A stretch of 64,000 nucleotides of DNA from Actibacterium pelagium (GTDB lineage: Bacteria; Pseudomonadota; Alphaproteobacteria; Rhodobacterales; Rhodobacteraceae). A program made the translations under genes and the position numbers. This document shows positions 44,666 through 54,711 of this stretch, piece after piece. Numbering within the stretch: the first letter of the stretch is position 1; every line of letters starts with the position of its first letter. The stretch lies in the NCBI RefSeq assembly GCF_002285415.1, contig NZ_NSBU01000007.1, positions 374,501-438,500 on the forward strand. The letters run 5' to 3'. The notes below the pieces were generated by a model. The model was not told the origin of the DNA. It searched no databases and saw only the letters and a list, made by a program, of their open reading frames with translations.

Positions 44666-44760
44666 GTTGGGTGGTTCCGGGCGCCTATATTGACGTTCAT
44701 CAAGGAAACAGGGTCAAAACCCCATTAAATTCGTTGTGTGGACGATCAGGAGGAGGAGCC

Positions 44761-45042
44761 ATGATCACACTCGACGATGTTGAAGACATGACCGATCTGA
44801 CCCGCGACGAAATTGCGGCTATTGCAGAACATGACCATGTGCCGCTGATGACGGCGGCGATGACCGCCAACTATTTGATACACGAAGCAAAGGGGCCGCA
44901 GCATATCCAGCAGGTGATCTGCGAGGATATCCGCGAGGCGCTGCACAACGGCGACCTGAACCACGCGCGAGAGCTGTTCACCGTCCTGCGCCGTTTTATC
45001 TATGAACATCCCGAAGCTGTCCGAGGATCTGAGGCCGAGTGA
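44761..45042 (+). CDS. Hypothetical small protein, 93 residues
   Basis: 93 residues, acidic, mostly helical, no cysteines of interest: MITLDDVEDMTDLTRDEIAAIAEHDHVPLM at the N-terminus and HIQQVICEDIREALHNGDLNHARELFTVLRRFI later. No membrane segment or signal. An AGGAGGAG site just before the ATG and good spacing argue strongly for expression. It follows the lon terminator as an independent unit. The function is unknown. Confidence 0.75.
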   Translation: MITLDDVEDMTDLTRDEIAAIAEHDHVPLMTAAMTANYLIHEAKGPQHIQQVICEDIREALHNGDLNHARELFTVLRRFIYEHPEAVRGSEAE

Positions 45043-45183
45043 TTCCCGGTCGTACGGCGTGCGCTTAGCTTGAGAATGATGCCCGAGTGACCATATTTCG
45101 GGCAGGAATGGGCTGTGGGTAACCGTCACACACTTGTAACGAATTCAATCTAAGTATTGTGATGTCCACAGTATGTTGTGGGG

Positions 45184-45242
45184 GTTGCCAGAAGGGCAAC
45201 TCGATATATAGTTGAATCATAGCTGGGGCGGGTCGTCCCGCC
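45184..45242. other. Hairpins before the HNH gene
   Basis: GTTGCC/GGCAAC (45184-45200) and GGCGGG/CCCGCC (45227-45242, loop TCGT). Neither has a U-run, so they may be structured leader elements of the HNH transcript. The rest of 45043-45282 shows no gene. Confidence 0.35.
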
Positions 45243-45282
45243 TTGGTGTCGTGAAGGCAGACGAGGCGGAGGCGGAGTCCCG

Positions 45283-45873
45283 ATGGACGGTGATTTCAGG
45301 ACGAGTTTTGTACATCAACCCGGTGGGCTGAAGCAGCACCCGGCGTTGGTCTTGAACGCGGATTACAGACCGCTTTCCTATTACCCGTTGTCGCTGTGGC
45401 CTTGGCAAGAGGCGATCAAGGCGGCGTGGCTCGACAGGGTGGATATCGTCGCTGAATATGATCAGGTGGTTCGAAGTCCTTCGACCGAGATACGGATCCC
45501 CTCGGTTGTTGTTCTGAAAGACTATGTAAAACCTCGAAAGCGCGTGGCCTTCACGCGCTTTAATTTATTTTTAAGGGATGAATTTTCCTGCCAATACTGC
45601 GGCAGCCGGGGTGATCTGACATTTGATCACGTGGTGCCGCGTGCCCGCGGTGGGGTTACCAGCTGGGAAAACGTCGTTGCGGCCTGTTCGCCCTGCAACC
45701 TTCGCAAAGGGCACAAGAGTCTGCGGCAGGCGGGGATGTCCCTGCGCAAAACGCCGAAGCAGCCTTGCGCGGAGGAATTGCGGAATATGGGGCGGCGCTT
45801 TCCCCCGAATTATCTGCATGATAGCTGGATGGACTTCCTGTATTGGGACGCCGAACTGGAGCGCGATCAATAA
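45283..45873 (+). CDS. HNH endonuclease family protein
   Basis: 196 residues. The HNH core is FSCQYCGSRGDLTFDHVVPRARGGVTSWENVVAACSPCNLRKG near residues 101-143: two CxxC pairs hold zinc, and DH...N...H form the nuclease site. A conserved N-terminus (HPALVLNADYRPLSYYPLSLWPWQEAIKAAWL) precedes it. This compact, stand-alone HNH type is widespread and chromosomal; it is not part of a mobile element here. The biological role is unknown. GGAG lies before the ATG. Confidence 0.9.
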   Translation: MDGDFRTSFVHQPGGLKQHPALVLNADYRPLSYYPLSLWPWQEAIKAAWLDRVDIVAEYDQVVRSPSTEIRIPSVVVLKDYVKPRKRVAFTRFNLFLRDEFSCQYCGSRGDLTFDHVVPRARGGVTSWENVVAACSPCNLRKGHKSLRQAGMSLRKTPKQPCAEELRNMGRRFPPNYLHDSWMDFLYWDAELERDQ

Positions 45874-45943
45874 CGTTATCGGAACATCTTGGGGTTTGTC
45901 GTATCTGGGTGCTAGACAGGTTATGACAAATGTATTAGGTGAG

Positions 45944-45957
45944 CGTTAGCGCTAACG
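45944..45957. promoter_or_regulatory. LacI-family-like operator upstream of zwf
   Basis: CGTTAGCGCTAACG is a perfect 14-base palindrome 19 bases before the zwf ATG, between the expected promoter and the ribosome site. A central CG with inverted half-sites is typical of LacI-family operators. No LacI-family gene is in the window. The regulator is therefore unknown. Confidence 0.55.
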
Positions 45958-45976
45958 TAGTTGCGGAGGAAGCCAT

Positions 45977-47428
45977 ATGGTCTCGCGCGTTATTCCAGTT
46001 GAAACCTTTGATCTTGTGATCTTCGGAGCCACCGGTGATCTGTCTCGGCGCAAGATTTTGCCGGGGCTGTTCCGCCGGTTCTGCGCAGGGCAAATGCCGC
46101 CTGAAGCCCGCGTCATCGGTGCGGCCCGCACTGAAATGGACGTTGCCGGTTTTCAGCAGCTTGTCAGCGACGCAATTTCCGAATTCGACCCTAAGAACAA
46201 GGCCACGGCCGACGACATGCAGCGCTTCCAAGAGCGGTTGGACTATGTCGCGATTGACGCAAAGGGCGATGACGGCTGGACAGAACTGGCCGGGAAGGTC
46301 CGCAAGGATGTTGTCACGGCCTTCTATTTCTCGGTTGCGCCCAGCCTGTTCGGTGATCTGGCCGAACGCCTGCGCAGCAACAATATCGCGACCTCTGAAA
46401 GCCGGATCGTGGTTGAAAAACCCTTCGGTCATGACCTTCAGACGGCCAAAGCGCTGAACGCGACATTGGCCAAGCATTTCGACGAGACCCAGATCTATCG
46501 GATCGACCACTATCTTGGCAAAGAGACGGTTCAGAACCTGATGGCCGTGCGGTTCGGAAACATCCTGTTTGAACCGCTTTGGAACAACCATTTCGTCGAC
46601 CACATTCAGATCACGGTGGCAGAGACCGTCGGGGTTGGCGGGCGAGGGTCTTATTATGACCAGTCCGGCGCGATGCGCGACATGGTGCAGAACCACCTGA
46701 TGCAGCTTCTTTGCCTGATAGCGATGGAACCGCCCAACGAGTTCGAGCCCAACGCGGTGCGTGACGAAAAACTTAAGGTTATCAGGGCATTGGACCCTGT
46801 ATCCCCGTCTGACATTGTACGTGGCCAGTATTCGGGGACGGACAAGTTGTCGGGCTATCTTGAAGACTCAGAGAACCCAGACAGCAAGACCGAAAGTTTT
46901 GTGGCGATGAAAGTCGCCATTTCGAACTGGCGCTGGAAGGGAACGCCGTTCTACCTGCGTACCGGTAAGCGGCTGCGCGACCGGACCTCGGAGATTGCGA
47001 TCGTGTTTCAGGACCCGCCTCACTCGATCTTCGAAGCACAGGAAGAGCGTCGCGGCAATGTGCTGGTCATTCGTCTTCAGCCGAATGAAGGTATCACCAT
47101 GCGCGTGACCATCAAAGAGCCGGGGCCGGGTGGTATGCGCCTGATCGAGGTGCCTCTGGATATGAGCTTTGCCGACGCGCTGGACGAGGCGCATGATGTG
47201 CATGACGCCTATGAGCGTCTGATCATGGACGTCATCCGTGGCAACCAGACCCTGTTCATGCGCGGCGACGAGGTCGAGGCAGCATGGGCCTGGACCGACC
47301 CGATTATCGAGGGCTGGCAAGAGCGGGGCGATAAACCGCGTCCCTATGACTCTGGCAGCTCGGGCCCCGAGGATTCGCTGATGCTGTTGCACCGCGACGG
47401 GCGCCGCTGGCGTGAGGTCCGGGCATGA
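45977..47428 (+). CDS. zwf: Glucose-6-phosphate 1-dehydrogenase
   Basis: 483 residues. It oxidises glucose 6-phosphate to 6-phosphogluconolactone with NAD(P)+. The coenzyme fold is FDLVIFGATGDLSRRKILPGLF; the substrate/catalytic motif is YRIDHYLGKETVQN. GGAGG lies seven bases before the ATG. First gene of zwf-pgl-pgi, with a palindromic operator immediately upstream. The set feeds the Entner-Doudoroff route; edd and eda are not in the window. Confidence 0.97.
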   Translation: MVSRVIPVETFDLVIFGATGDLSRRKILPGLFRRFCAGQMPPEARVIGAARTEMDVAGFQQLVSDAISEFDPKNKATADDMQRFQERLDYVAIDAKGDDGWTELAGKVRKDVVTAFYFSVAPSLFGDLAERLRSNNIATSESRIVVEKPFGHDLQTAKALNATLAKHFDETQIYRIDHYLGKETVQNLMAVRFGNILFEPLWNNHFVDHIQITVAETVGVGGRGSYYDQSGAMRDMVQNHLMQLLCLIAMEPPNEFEPNAVRDEKLKVIRALDPVSPSDIVRGQYSGTDKLSGYLEDSENPDSKTESFVAMKVAISNWRWKGTPFYLRTGKRLRDRTSEIAIVFQDPPHSIFEAQEERRGNVLVIRLQPNEGITMRVTIKEPGPGGMRLIEVPLDMSFADALDEAHDVHDAYERLIMDVIRGNQTLFMRGDEVEAAWAWTDPIIEGWQERGDKPRPYDSGSSGPEDSLMLLHRDGRRWREVRA

Positions 47429-48099
47429 GGCTGATTGATTACCCCGACCGCGATGCCTTGATGCTGGATTTGGCCGGCGTACTGGCAGAAGAGCTGGAAA
47501 TGGCCTTGCTGCACGAAGAGCGCGTGACGTTTGTTGTGCCGGGCGGGACCACGCCGGGGCCGGTGTTTGATGCACTGTCAGTCACCGATCTGGATTGGTC
47601 GCGCGTGGACGTGATGCTGGGCGATGAACGGTGGGTGCCTGAAACCTCTGACCGGTCGAACACCCGGCTATTGCGCGAGCGTCTGCTGGTGGGCAAGGCC
47701 GCCAAGGCGACCTTGTTGCCGCTGTACGCTGACGCCCCGCAGCCAGAGGACAAGCTGGACGATCTATGCGAGGGCATTCGCCCGGCGCTGCCGATCAACG
47801 TGCTGCTTTTGGGTATGGGCGCGGATATGCATACCGCGTCGCTGTTTCCCGGTGCCGACCGGCTGGACGAAGCTTTGTCGCCCAACGCGCCGATCCTGTT
47901 GCCGATGCGTGCGCCCGGCGCACCCGAACCCCGGATCACCCTGACCGCTCCGGTTCTGGCTGGTGCGCTGTCGATCCACCTTTTGATCACCGGCGAAGAA
48001 AAGCGTCGCGCGCTGGAAACAGCGAAAGCGACATCCAACTTGCGCGACGCTCCTGTCGCCGCCGTTCTAAATGATGCAACCGTTCACTGGGCAGACTAA
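47425..48099 (+). CDS. pgl: 6-phosphogluconolactonase
   Basis: 224 residues. It hydrolyses 6-phosphogluconolactone. Family motifs: VTFVVPGGTTPGPVFDAL near residue 31, VDVMLGDERWVPETSDRSN near residue 60 and LLLGMGADMHTASLFPGAD near residue 130. It overlaps zwf by four bases (ATGA) and pgi follows three bases later, so all three are translated together. The normal length is about 230. Confidence 0.95.
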   Translation: MRLIDYPDRDALMLDLAGVLAEELEMALLHEERVTFVVPGGTTPGPVFDALSVTDLDWSRVDVMLGDERWVPETSDRSNTRLLRERLLVGKAAKATLLPLYADAPQPEDKLDDLCEGIRPALPINVLLLGMGADMHTASLFPGADRLDEALSPNAPILLPMRAPGAPEPRITLTAPVLAGALSIHLLITGEEKRRALETAKATSNLRDAPVAAVLNDATVHWAD

Positions 48100-48102
48100 G
48101 CG

Positions 48103-49707
48103 ATGACACTCTGGACTACGCTGGCCGCGAAGGCCGAAGCCGCAAAAGACACCTCGATTGTGGGCCTGTTTGACGATGCTGACCGGGCCAAGAATTTCTC
48201 GGCCCGTTTCGGCAGCTTGCTGTTCGACTATTCCAAGACAACGCTTCAGGCCGACACTCTGGAGGCCCTGATCGCACTGGCGGAAGAGGCCGATCTGGTG
48301 GGCCGTCGCAAGGCGATGTTCGGCGGTGAGAAGATCAACGAAACCGAAGGCCGCGCGGTTCTGCACACAGCCCTGCGCCGGTCGGACGTGGGCGTTTATG
48401 TGGACGGCGAGGATGTCATGCCGGGCGTTCATGCGACGCTGGACCGGATCGAGACCTTTGCCAATGAGGTGCGCAGCGGTGCGTTCACGGGGCAGGGCGG
48501 CTCTATCACCGATGTGGTGAACATTGGGATTGGCGGTTCGGATCTGGGGCCGGTGATGGCCTGTCAGGCGCTAGCGTCATACAGCGACGGGCCGCGGGTG
48601 CATTTCGTGTCGAACGTCGACGGGGCGCATATCGCGCAGGTGATGCGCGGGCTGGATCTGACCCGGACACTGGTGATTGTGGCGTCGAAAACCTTCACCA
48701 CGATCGAGACCATGACCAACGCGCAGACCGCGCGGGACATGATGGCCGAAGTGGTTGATGATCCCGCCGTGCAGTTCGCAGCCGTGTCGACCTCTGCCGA
48801 GAAAACCGCCGAGTTTGGCATCGCGGCCGAGCGTGTGTTCGGTTTTGAGGACTGGGTTGGTGGACGTTATTCCATGTGGGGGCCGATTGGCCTGCCGATC
48901 ATGCTGGCCGTAGGCCCTGCAAACTTCCGCGAGTTTCTGGCTGGCGCCGAGGCGATGGACACCCATTTCCAAGAGACGCCCCTGCGGTCGAACTTGCCGG
49001 TGCTTCTGGCGCTGGTTGGCATGTGGCATCACCAGTTCTGTGGCCACACGACCCGCGCCGTTTTGCCCTATGATCAACAGCTTGCACGCCTTCCGGCATA
49101 CTTGCAGCAGCTAGAGATGGAGAGCAACGGCAAGGGTGTCGCGATGGATGGCAGCTCTTTGGAAACCGTGTCTGGCCCTGTTGTTTGGGGCGAGCCGGGC
49201 ACCAATGGCCAGCACGCGTTTTACCAGTTGATCCACCAGGGTACCGCTGTGATCCCGTGCGAGTTCATGGTCGCCGCCGAAGGCAACGAGATGGGCCGTA
49301 GCCGCCATCATCAACTGTTGGCGGCGAACTGTCTGGCGCAAAGTCAGGCACTGATGCTGGGCCGGTCGCTGGAGACCGCGCGCGAGATGATGGCAGCCAA
49401 AGGGCTGGAAGGGGACGAGTTGGAACGTCAGGCGCGTCACCGCGTCTTCCCGGGCAACCGCCCGTCGACCACGCTGGTTTACCCGAAACTGACCCCCCAT
49501 TTGTTCGGCCAGATCGTGGCCCTTTACGAACACCGCGTCTTTGTCGAAGGGGTGATCCTTGGCATCAACTCGTTCGACCAGTGGGGCGTTGAGCTGGGCA
49601 AGGAACTGGCAATCAAGCTAGAGCCGGTGCTGACCGGCGAAAGCGACGCGCCTCAGGACGGATCAACCGAAGCGCTGGTCGCCTTTCTTCAGGACGCGTT
49701 GCGCTAG
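48103..49707 (+). CDS. pgi: Glucose-6-phosphate isomerase
   Basis: 534 residues. It interconverts glucose 6-phosphate and fructose 6-phosphate. Signature blocks are [40 protein letters not shown] (PGI signature 1) and, near the C-terminus, [21 protein letters not shown] (signature 2). Third gene of the operon. Its last four bases overlap the 3' end of the converging TetR-type gene; no terminator hairpin is visible between them. Confidence 0.97.
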   Translation: MTLWTTLAAKAEAAKDTSIVGLFDDADRAKNFSARFGSLLFDYSKTTLQADTLEALIALAEEADLVGRRKAMFGGEKINETEGRAVLHTALRRSDVGVYVDGEDVMPGVHATLDRIETFANEVRSGAFTGQGGSITDVVNIGIGGSDLGPVMACQALASYSDGPRVHFVSNVDGAHIAQVMRGLDLTRTLVIVASKTFTTIETMTNAQTARDMMAEVVDDPAVQFAAVSTSAEKTAEFGIAAERVFGFEDWVGGRYSMWGPIGLPIMLAVGPANFREFLAGAEAMDTHFQETPLRSNLPVLLALVGMWHHQFCGHTTRAVLPYDQQLARLPAYLQQLEMESNGKGVAMDGSSLETVSGPVVWGEPGTNGQHAFYQLIHQGTAVIPCEFMVAAEGNEMGRSRHHQLLAANCLAQSQALMLGRSLETAREMMAAKGLEGDELERQARHRVFPGNRPSTTLVYPKLTPHLFGQIVALYEHRVFVEGVILGINSFDQWGVELGKELAIKLEPVLTGESDAPQDGSTEALVAFLQDALR

Positions 49708-50306
49708 GGCGCCAGCGTCTTTGTGAACAGCTGTTCCAGAAAGGCCTCTGCCTCGGGGTAGGGGTCATCAGCGCCGATCATGAAATGCACCTGGGCGTCG
49801 AAGTCTGCGTAATGCTGTGTCAGCGCCCAGATTGAAAAGATCAGGTGGTGGGGATGCACTTTGGCGATGCGCCCAGAGTCGATCCAGCCCTGAATAACAA
49901 TCGACTTTTCTACGAACTGCTTCTTCAGGTCGCCCATCAGCTCGCCTTCCATCCGCGGCGCGCCCTGCATGACTTCGTTTGCGAATAGGCGACTTTCGCG
50001 CGGCATGTCGCGGCTCATTTTCAGCTTGCGACGGACGTATTTCAGGATTTCGTCGATCGGTTCGCCCTCTGGGTCCATCTCGATCAGGGGGGCAAGCCAG
50101 ATATCCATCAACTCTGTCAGAAGGGCGACGTGGATCGCCTCTTTCGAGGGGAAGTAATACAGCAGGTTGGGCTTCGACATTCCCGTAGTCTGAGCGATCT
50201 GCTCTAGCGTAGAGCCGCGAAATCCGTGCTGCGAGAAGACCTCTAACCCGGCGTTTAGAATGGCTTTTCGGTTCTTGGACTGAATACGGGAGAGAGGCTT
50301 CTTCAT
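49704..50306 (-). CDS. TetR family regulator, RutR-like
   Basis: 200 residues. The N-terminal TetR HTH is [47 protein letters not shown]. The C-terminal part ([38 protein letters not shown]) matches the RutR/YcdC group, which senses uracil and controls pyrimidine use and purine genes. No rut operon is nearby, so the assignment rests on sequence. The gene converges on pgi with a four-base overlap. Confidence 0.85.
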   Translation of the reverse strand: MKKPLSRIQSKNRKAILNAGLEVFSQHGFRGSTLEQIAQTTGMSKPNLLYYFPSKEAIHVALLTELMDIWLAPLIEMDPEGEPIDEILKYVRRKLKMSRDMPRESRLFANEVMQGAPRMEGELMGDLKKQFVEKSIVIQGWIDSGRIAKVHPHHLIFSIWALTQHYADFDAQVHFMIGADDPYPEAEAFLEQLFTKTLAP

Positions 50307-50447
50307 AGGGCTAAAACTATGTTGGGGGGCTTTGGGCTGTCCAGCCGGAAATCAAATATAACGCATAGAAATCCGAAGTCAGCCAGTTCCCCGGGGCCGA
50401 TGCGGGTGCTATGGCTTAGGCAGTTAATGAATTTTCAGGAGTGTTCG

Positions 50448-50750
50448 ATGATGCGCCTAAGTTTTATCTGCGCAGTGAGCCTTGCAAGTTTTGGGGTTTT
50501 GGCGGGTTGCGCGACCCCAGAGCCGAAAGTTCCGATCTCGGCCAAGGCAGCGGCTGCAATGCCCGAGGGGGTCGAGATCACCGACCTGCGCCGACTGTCG
50601 AACGGGTGCTATTTTATCGTCCAGCAGATTGGGCCCCGCACGATTTCACGCCCTCTAGAAGGGCCGGATGGTTTGCAGGTTTGCGACGAGGTGCCCCTAG
50701 AGCAGATGCTAAGCCCCAGCCGGGTCGTAGTGAACGAAAGAGCGATCTAG
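50448..50750 (+). CDS. Small outer-membrane or periplasmic lipoprotein
   Basis: 100 residues. A signal peptide ends in the lipobox LAGC (SFICAVSLASFGVLAGCATPEP), so the Cys at about residue 21 is lipidated. The mature part is short, with two further Cys (NGCYFIV and LQVCDEV) that could form a disulfide. No domain was recognised. The ATG at 50448 has AGGAG seven bases before it; the earlier in-frame region to 50319 is non-coding. Confidence 0.75.
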   Translation: MMRLSFICAVSLASFGVLAGCATPEPKVPISAKAAAAMPEGVEITDLRRLSNGCYFIVQQIGPRTISRPLEGPDGLQVCDEVPLEQMLSPSRVVVNERAI

Positions 50751-50761
50751 CCAATAAAAGA

Positions 50762-50781
50762 GGGCGCCCCGAAGGGCGCCC
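50762..50781 (-). terminator. Terminator of the importer operon
   Basis: GGGCGCCC, loop CGAA, GGGCGCCC; in the minus direction it is followed by TCTTTTATT. It is 26 bases past the livF-like stop. It may also help end the lipoprotein transcript coming the other way, 11 bases after that stop. Confidence 0.85.
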
Positions 50782-50806
50782 CTAGCCGCGTGAGTGGTGG
50801 CTTAGT

Positions 50807-51562
50807 TTAGATTGCGAGGTATTCCGAGCGTAGATCCGCGTTCTCTAGAACCTCTTTGGCAGTACCGTCGAACACGACGGACCCGGTGTCCAGAATGACC
50901 GAGCGATCGGCCAGTTCCAGCGCACGAACAGCGTTCTGTTCCACGATAATTGTGGTCATACCCTGTTCTTTAATGTGGATGAGGGTCTTTTCGATCTCGT
51001 CCACGATCACCGGTGCCAGACCTTCATAAGGTTCATCCAGCAGCAGTACCTTGATGTCCCGCGCAAGGGCCCGGGCGATCGAGAGCATCTGCTGCTCGCC
51101 GCCCGAAAGGGTCACACCTTCCTGCTTGCGACGTTCGCCCAGACGGGGGAACAGGTCATACAGGCGTTCCAGTGACCAGCCGATCGGCGGGGCAATCTGG
51201 GCCAGTTGCAGGTTTTCTTCCACGGTCAGGCCGGGAATGATGCGACGATCTTCGGGGACCAGTCCCAGACCAACAGACGCAGCTTCGTGGCTGGACATGT
51301 TGTGCAGGGGCTGGTGGTCCAGCCAGATCTCACCCTGACGGGTTTCGGGGCTGCCCGTGCGCGCGATTGCGCGCAGGGTCGAGGTTTTACCGGCACCGTT
51401 ACGTCCCAGAAGGGCAAGGATCTCGCCTTCGTGGACGTTAAAGTTGATGCCCTGCACGATGTAGCTTTCGCCGTAGTAAGCGTGCATGTCCCATACCGAC
51501 AGGAAGGCCGGTGCGGTGGTCGCCTGGTTGGCGTTTTTGCTGAAGTCGGGTTTGACGTTCAT
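50807..51562 (-). CDS. ABC transporter ATPase, LivF type
   Basis: 251 residues. Walker A LLGRNGAGKTS, signature TLSGGEQQMLSIARAL and Walker B VLLLDEPYEGLAP. The DEPYEGLAP Walker B and short size are typical of LivF in hydrophobic amino acid/amide transporters. An extra N-terminal stretch of about 20 residues precedes the domain. Last gene of the sbp-livH-livM-livG-livF run; 12 bases separate it from livG. Confidence 0.92.
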   Translation of the reverse strand: MNVKPDFSKNANQATTAPAFLSVWDMHAYYGESYIVQGINFNVHEGEILALLGRNGAGKTSTLRAIARTGSPETRQGEIWLDHQPLHNMSSHEAASVGLGLVPEDRRIIPGLTVEENLQLAQIAPPIGWSLERLYDLFPRLGERRKQEGVTLSGGEQQMLSIARALARDIKVLLLDEPYEGLAPVIVDEIEKTLIHIKEQGMTTIIVEQNAVRALELADRSVILDTGSVVFDGTAKEVLENADLRSEYLAI

Positions 51563-51574
51563 TGTATCGCCTCC

Positions 51575-52330
51575 TTACGCGCTTTCGCCAAGGTACGCTT
51601 CGCGCACTTTGGGGTGGCCTTTGATTTTTTCCGGCGTGTCTTCGACAAGCGGAGTACCCTGCGCCAGAACCGTGATCCGGTCTGCCAGAGAGAACACCAC
51701 GTGCATGTCGTGCTCGATGATCGCGATGGTGATGTCGCGCTCTTCCTTGATCTCCTTCAGCAGGTCGATCGTGTTGTTGGTGTCGGCCCGGGCCATGCCC
51801 GCGGTCGGTTCATCCAGCAACAGAAGGCGCGGCTCTTGCGACAGGCACATGCCGATCTCAAGACGACGTTTGTCACCACGCGACATCGAAGCCGCATTCA
51901 TGTGACGCTTGTCTGCCATGTTCATCTCTTCCAGTACCTTCTCGGCCCGTTCGATCACGTCTTTCTGGGACGAGACCGAGCTGAAGGCGTTCAGTTCGAA
52001 CGCCCCATCACGGGCTGCGAAGATCGGGATCATCATGTTTTCCAGGACCGACAGATCTCCGAAGATTTCTGGGGTCTGGAACACGCGGCTGATGCCCATC
52101 TGGTTGATCTCGAAGGGTTTGCGACCCAGAACCGACTGGCCGTCAAACATGACGCTGCCGGTGTCCGGGATCAGTTTCCCGATGAGACAGTTCAGAAGGG
52201 TGGACTTGCCAGCACCGTTCGGACCGATGATCGCGTGGCAGGTGTTTTCCTGCACACTGAGGTTCACATCGCCGAGCGCCTGCAGGCCGCCGAAGCGTTT
52301 GCCAACACCTTTGACTTCAAGGATTCCCAT
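51575..52330 (-). CDS. ABC transporter ATPase, LivG type
   Basis: 251 residues. It begins LEVKGVGKRFGGLQALGDVNLSV, with Walker A IGPNGAGKSTLLN and signature AASMSRGDKRRLEIGMCL, where the usual LSGGQ reads MSRGD, a variant of the LivG group. Walker B is LLLLDEPTAGMAR. It is 14 bases downstream of livM and works as a heterodimer with LivF. The substrate class is set by the binding proteins and remains unproven. Confidence 0.92.
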   Translation of the reverse strand: MGILEVKGVGKRFGGLQALGDVNLSVQENTCHAIIGPNGAGKSTLLNCLIGKLIPDTGSVMFDGQSVLGRKPFEINQMGISRVFQTPEIFGDLSVLENMMIPIFAARDGAFELNAFSSVSSQKDVIERAEKVLEEMNMADKRHMNAASMSRGDKRRLEIGMCLSQEPRLLLLDEPTAGMARADTNNTIDLLKEIKEERDITIAIIEHDMHVVFSLADRITVLAQGTPLVEDTPEKIKGHPKVREAYLGESA

Positions 52331-52344
52331 AGTTCCGTTCCTCC

Positions 52345-53565
52345 TTATTCAGCCGCAGGCTGGGTTTCAGCCGCGTCGTCATCGGACTTCTTGCGACGTT
52401 TGATCAGGTTCATGATGCGCTGACCACCTTCGACCAGGCCACCTGGCAGGAAGATAACCACTGCCATGAACACAAGACCAAGGGTCAGGTGCCAGCCTTT
52501 ACCGACGAACGGGTGGATCACGAAGACAACGAAGTCTTCAAGCCCATCCGGCAGGAAAGAGAACCAGCCGTGCAGAACGGTGTCGTTGATCTTGGAGAAG
52601 ATGTTCTCCATGTACTTGATCGCACCTGCGCCCAGAACCGGGCCAATCAGGGTGCCGGCACCGCCAAGGATGGTCATCAGAACAACCTCACCCGACGCGG
52701 TCCACTGCATGCGCTCGGCGCCTGCCAGCGGGTCCATACAGGCCATCAGTCCGCCCGCCAGACCAGCATACATGCCAGAGATGACGAAGGCTGCAAGGGT
52801 GTAGGGACGGGTGCTGAGACCGGTGAAGTTCATGCGGTTCTGGTTACATTTCACAGCCCGCAGCATCATGCCGAAGGGTGAACGGAACACGCGGATCGCG
52901 ATGTAGAACGACAGCAGCATGATGATTGCACTGACATAGTAACCAGCCGAGAAGCTGAAGCTCCATGCACCCATTTCGATCGTTTCCGAACCGCGCATCT
53001 CGAGACCAAACAGGTTGGTCACCGGGATCGAACCGTCGGCCGTTGCACTAACACCCAGAACGCGCGGGTCATCCAGCAGCAGCTGCAGGCCGGTTTCACC
53101 GTTTGTCAGGTTGTAGCTGGAGGCCGGGTTGCCCAGAACCGAGTAGGCCATGTTGTAGCACATCTGTGCAAACGCCAGTGTCAGGATCGAGAAGTAGATA
53201 CCCGATCTGCGCAGGCTGACGTAGCCAATGACCACTGCGAACAGACCCGAGACAATCACCGAAAGGATGATCGCAGGGATGATGTTCATGCTCAGCAGTT
53301 TGAACATCCAGACCGCCGAGTAGGAACCGATGCCCAAGAAGGCCGCGTGGCCGAAGGACAGGTATCCGGTCAGACCGAACAGGATGTTAAACCCGATTGC
53401 AAAGATCCCGAAGATCACGAAGCGCTGCATCAGGTCAGGGTAACCCGCGTTGAACTGGGCCAGGCCCGAGTCAGTGGGGAAGGGGTTCAGGATGAAGGGG
53501 GCGAACATTGTCAGGACCGCCACGATCATCAATAGGGAAGTGTCTTTTTTATCTAGACCAAACAT
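52345..53565 (-). CDS. ABC transporter permease, LivM type
   Basis: 406 residues with about ten hydrophobic segments. The LivM family motifs [22 protein letters not shown] and [43 protein letters not shown] (EAA-type loop contacting the ATPase) are clear. A charged C-terminal tail ([14 protein letters not shown]) is in the cytoplasm. It is somewhat longer than many LivM proteins. Four bases separate it from livH. Confidence 0.93.
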   Translation of the reverse strand: MFGLDKKDTSLLMIVAVLTMFAPFILNPFPTDSGLAQFNAGYPDLMQRFVIFGIFAIGFNILFGLTGYLSFGHAAFLGIGSYSAVWMFKLLSMNIIPAIILSVIVSGLFAVVIGYVSLRRSGIYFSILTLAFAQMCYNMAYSVLGNPASSYNLTNGETGLQLLLDDPRVLGVSATADGSIPVTNLFGLEMRGSETIEMGAWSFSFSAGYYVSAIIMLLSFYIAIRVFRSPFGMMLRAVKCNQNRMNFTGLSTRPYTLAAFVISGMYAGLAGGLMACMDPLAGAERMQWTASGEVVLMTILGGAGTLIGPVLGAGAIKYMENIFSKINDTVLHGWFSFLPDGLEDFVVFVIHPFVGKGWHLTLGLVFMAVVIFLPGGLVEGGQRIMNLIKRRKKSDDDAAETQPAAE

Positions 53566-53569
53566 GTCC

Positions 53570-54610
53570 TTAGTCCTCCATCACGCCTTTGCGGCCCATC
53601 AGACCCCGCGGACGGGTGAGCAGGATAACGATTGCAACCAGATAGATGATGATCTGGTCGATGCCGGGGATGATGTCCTTGATCCAGTTCATCGAAGCAA
53701 AGGCCTCAAGGATACCCAGAAGGAAACCAGCGGCGACAGCGCCGGGCAAAGAGCCCATGCCGCCCACAACAACCACAACGAAGGACAGGACAAGGAAGTC
53801 CATCCCCATGTGATAGTTCGGCGAGTTAATTGGCGTGTACATCACACCAGCCAGACCAGCCACGGCGGCCGCCAGGCCGAACATGATGGTGAAGCGGCGG
53901 TCGATGTTGATGCCCAGAAGGCCCACGGTCTCGCGGTCAGCCATACCGGCACGGACAACCATCCCGAAGGTGGTGAACTGCAGGAAGGCAAAGACGCCCG
54001 CGATGATCACGCCTGCGAACAGGAAGTAGACCATACGCCAGTAGGGGTAGATGATCGCATTCGCTTCGAAACCCAGCATCGCGCCGAAGTCGAAAGACCC
54101 TTTGAAGGCTTCCGGGGCAGGGGTCGGGATCGGGTTCGCGCCATAGAAGTATTTCACAACTTCCTGAAGAACGATTGCCAGACCAAAGGTCACAAGGATC
54201 TGGTCGGCGTGGGGGCGCTTGTAGAAGTGTTTGATCAGGCCGCGCTCCATCGCGTAGCCAACGAACAGCATGATCGGAATGGCGAACAGGATCGCCAGCG
54301 GGACCGACCAATCGATGATCGCGCCGCCGAAGCTTTCTCCGAACCAGCTTTCAATATAAGGAACCTTTACTTTCAAGGGGTTACCCAGAAAGTCTGTCTT
54401 GGTCGGATCGACAACTTCTTTCGAAATCGTCAGAATTTTGCTGAGTGTAACGGCACAGAAGGCGCCAATCATGAACAGCGCACCATGTGCGAAGTTCACG
54501 ACGCCCAAGGTGCCGAAGATGAGCGTAAGCCCCAAGGCGATCAGCGCGTACGCCGAGCCTTTGTCGAGGCCGTTGAGAATCTGCAATAGGATTGCGTCCA
54601 TTTTCCCCAC
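53570..54610 (-). CDS. ABC transporter permease, LivH type
   Basis: 346 residues, about eight membrane segments. [46 protein letters not shown] at the N-terminus and [40 protein letters not shown] mark it as LivH. An insertion near residues 48-82 ([28 protein letters not shown]) is longer than in E. coli LivH. A hairpin terminator separates it from the upstream binding-protein gene, so its expression probably depends on read-through. Confidence 0.93.
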   Translation of the reverse strand: MGKMDAILLQILNGLDKGSAYALIALGLTLIFGTLGVVNFAHGALFMIGAFCAVTLSKILTISKEVVDPTKTDFLGNPLKVKVPYIESWFGESFGGAIIDWSVPLAILFAIPIMLFVGYAMERGLIKHFYKRPHADQILVTFGLAIVLQEVVKYFYGANPIPTPAPEAFKGSFDFGAMLGFEANAIIYPYWRMVYFLFAGVIIAGVFAFLQFTTFGMVVRAGMADRETVGLLGINIDRRFTIMFGLAAAVAGLAGVMYTPINSPNYHMGMDFLVLSFVVVVVGGMGSLPGAVAAGFLLGILEAFASMNWIKDIIPGIDQIIIYLVAIVILLTRPRGLMGRKGVMED

Positions 54611-54670
54611 CCGGTCTTGGTGTTGGAGTGAAGCTGCCCGAGGTCTGTGACGGGTCAGCCGAAAAAAGAA

Positions 54671-54698
54671 TGCCGGCCGCGTTAGAACGCGGCCGGCA
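54671..54698 (-). terminator. Intercistronic terminator after the first binding-protein gene
   Basis: TGCCGGCCGCGTT and AACGCGGCCGGCA, 13-base arms, then TTCTTTTTTC in the minus direction. Partial termination here would give more binding protein than permease, a common arrangement in ABC importers. Confidence 0.85.
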
Positions 54699-54711
54699 AA
54701 CTATGCAAGGC

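Noticed and set aside
45184-45242. Possible tRNA or small RNA in the HNH upstream region
   Set aside because: The hairpins do not form a cloverleaf and no T-loop consensus or CCA end was seen.
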